The translations under genes were made by a program, and so were the position numbers. The notes below the pieces were generated by a model. The model had not been told where the DNA came from. It searched no databases and saw only the letters and a list, made by a program, of their open reading frames with translations. A stretch of 64,000 bases of DNA from Ruegeria sediminis. Lineage in GTDB: Bacteria; Pseudomonadota; Alphaproteobacteria; Rhodobacterales; Rhodobacteraceae. The DNA lies in NCBI RefSeq assembly GCF_005938215.1, contig NZ_VCPD01000004.1, positions 310,001 to 374,000 of the forward strand. Direction: 5' to 3'. Below, one piece after another: positions 62,925 to 64,000 of the stretch (its first letter is position 1; each line of letters begins with the position of its first letter).

Positions 62925-63812
62925 TCAGGCCCCCTGATTGTACATGAGTTCGGTCCGCATGTCGTAAAGATCGTGGAAGAATTTGAGCTCCAGCGCCTTT
63001 TTCAGGAAGGCTACCCCGCTGGACCCGCCGGTGCCCGGCTGCATCCCGATCACCCGCTCCACGGCCGTCGCATGGTCGAAGCGCCAGCGCTGGAACAGCG
63101 ACTCCACATCCATCAGCTTTTCCGCCAGCGCGTAGAGATCCCAGTACTTGTCGGTGTCGCGGAAGATCTCGACCCAGATCTTCACCACCCGCGGATCGCC
63201 GGAATAAGGCTGCGAGTAGTCCCGGTCCAGCAAGTCCTGCGGCACGTCAAACCCTTGGCGCGCCAGCATGTGCAGAACCTCGTCGTAGAGCGACGGCTTG
63301 GTGAGCGCCGCGTTCAGCATTTCCATCACTTCGGGGTCGTGCGCGTGTACCTTCAGGGTCGAAGTGTCCTTGTTGCCGAGGATGAACTCGATCTGGCGAT
63401 AGCCGTAGCTCTGGAAACCCGACGAGTTCCCCAGAGCATGGCGGAACGTAAGGTAATCCGCCGGCGTCATGGTCAGCAGTGTGTCCCAGGCCGAGATCAG
63501 CTGCCGTTGGATCGCCTTGATCCGGTCGAGGTTCTTCATCGCCGGGCCGAAGTCATCCATCTGCAGGAACCGCCGCACCTCGACCAGCTGGTGATGCATC
63601 AGCTTGAGCCACAGCTCGCTGACCTGATGGATGATGATGAACAGCATTTCGTCCGGCTGCGCCGGGTCCTGAAAGGTCTTCTGCAGGTTCAACAACGTCT
63701 TGAGCTGCAGGAAATCGCCATAGCTCTTGCGGTGCTTGTCCGCGAAATCGGTGACGAGCGTGTCTTCGACGCCGCGCTTCACAAGCCGGTCCCGTTTGTC
63801 CTGTTCAGCCAT
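62925..63812 (-). CDS. kynA: Tryptophan 2,3-dioxygenase
   Basis: A 295-residue heme dioxygenase converting L-tryptophan to N-formylkynurenine. FIIIHQVSELWLKLMHHQL near 52-70 contains the distal His region, LTFRHALGNSSGFQSYGYR near 115-133 the substrate-binding block, and GTGGSSGVAFLKKAL near 261-275 the C-terminal heme-pocket loop. GGAG precedes the ATG. It lies downstream of a RidA-family gene (43-base gap) and upstream of the formamidase gene, forming one catabolic operon. Confidence 0.95.
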   Translation of the reverse strand: MAEQDKRDRLVKRGVEDTLVTDFADKHRKSYGDFLQLKTLLNLQKTFQDPAQPDEMLFIIIHQVSELWLKLMHHQLVEVRRFLQMDDFGPAMKNLDRIKAIQRQLISAWDTLLTMTPADYLTFRHALGNSSGFQSYGYRQIEFILGNKDTSTLKVHAHDPEVMEMLNAALTKPSLYDEVLHMLARQGFDVPQDLLDRDYSQPYSGDPRVVKIWVEIFRDTDKYWDLYALAEKLMDVESLFQRWRFDHATAVERVIGMQPGTGGSSGVAFLKKALELKFFHDLYDMRTELMYNQGA

Positions 63813-63855
63813 CTTGGTTCTCCAGAATGCGGGAATACCCGCTATTTCACCTGAA

Positions 63856-64000
63856 TTAGAGCCGTTTTTCGAGTTTGGCAGTCGCTTCGATCTCGACCAG
63901 CGCCTCGTCCTCGACCAGCCCGGCGACGACGACCATCGTCATGGCGGGAAAGTGCCGCCCCATGATCTTGCGATAGGTCTCGCCCACTTCCCTCTGGCGG
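63856..64000 (-). CDS. RidA-family protein, partial (N-terminus beyond window)
   Basis: Only the last 47 codons are inside the window. The frame reads ETYRKIMGRHFPAMTMVVV and AGLVEDEALVEIEATA, which is the C-terminal core of the RidA/YjgF family, where the Pro-Ala-Met-Thr strand and the final VEIEA strand line the active site. RidA proteins hydrolyse reactive enamines and imines to ketones; some act as 2-aminomuconate deaminase. It is upstream of and on the same strand as kynA, so it probably belongs to the same operon. The conserved Arg (usually xxRxxVE) appears as the Phe-Pro-Ala context only, because the relevant segment is at the cut. Confidence 0.75.
   Translation of the reverse strand, partial: RQREVGETYRKIMGRHFPAMTMVVVAGLVEDEALVEIEATAKLEKRL

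Noticed and set aside
1-64000. CRISPR arrays, tRNA/rRNA genes, insertion sequences, phage or toxin-antitoxin modules
   Set aside because: I looked for direct-repeat arrays, transposase-like proteins and tRNA-like folds and saw none. The mosaic glycan locus does not require a mobile element still to be present.

Overview
The window looks like chromosomal DNA of a Rhodobacterales (Roseobacter-type) alphaproteobacterium. The evidence is G+C-rich coding sequence, the gene order RNase D-kdsD-lptC-lptA-lptB-hpf-ptsN, the block hemH-methyltransferase-comF-grxC-nitrilase-marR-ubiG, and the block rimP-nusA-ylxR-infB. Family is inferred from gene order and protein style; no rRNA marker is present. I saw no rRNA, tRNA, CRISPR array, insertion sequence or phage gene.

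Region 1 (1-40050) is one large exopolysaccharide / surface-glycan locus. It opens with an assembly-control trio: an ExeA-like ATPase, a Wzz/GumC-type chain-length protein and a CpsD-type tyrosine autokinase. Then come glycosyltransferases (GT2 at 3278, 7092, 21823, 25520 and 34013; GT4 at 31374, 32868 and 37281), nucleotide-sugar enzymes (UDP-xylose synthase-like, a CDP-glucose-based C-methyl sugar cassette at 13257-17204, several SDR epimerases, a UDP-GlcNAc/ManNAc-type 6-dehydrogenase, a Gfo/Idh/MocA oxidoreductase), two UDP-galactopyranose-mutase-like flavoproteins, a GMC oxidoreductase with a ferredoxin-type cysteine motif, a B12-type radical SAM protein, a polysaccharide deacetylase, an FkbM methyltransferase and three large polytopic membrane proteins. 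A GtrA-like flippase (17201) and a coupled GtrB-like transferase plus GT-C-like membrane protein (19775-22806) suggest a lipid-linked sugar-decoration route. The only Wzx-type flippase is a truncated remnant (24761-25240), next to an unrelated PepSY membrane protein. Transcription changes direction many times, as expected of a mosaic locus.

Region 2 (40232-53637) is housekeeping. It holds the Kdo/LPS-transport operon (rnd, kdsD, lptC, lptA, lptB) followed by hpf and ptsN and a strong bidirectional terminator. Next are a CAP-domain lipoprotein divergent from a Tat-exported L,D-transpeptidase, a 60-residue membrane peptide that forms its own transcription unit, ferrochelatase and neighbours, ubiG, proline iminopeptidase, and a half-length ABC solute-binding protein.

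Region 3 (53688-59223) is the rimP-nusA-ylxR-infB operon. Its leader contains a promoter-like element and a terminator hairpin with a possible competing antiterminator fold. Behind infB, on the minus strand, sits a 44-codon gene with its own promoter, Shine-Dalgarno sequence and terminator.

Region 4 (59610-64000, all minus strand) is a tryptophan/anthranilate degradation cluster: a RidA-family gene (cut by the window edge), tryptophan 2,3-dioxygenase, a kynurenine-formamidase-like hydrolase, and a fused flavin monooxygenase/old-yellow-enzyme protein that matches the 2-aminobenzoyl-CoA monooxygenase/reductase type. Kynureninase and the CoA ligase are not in the window.
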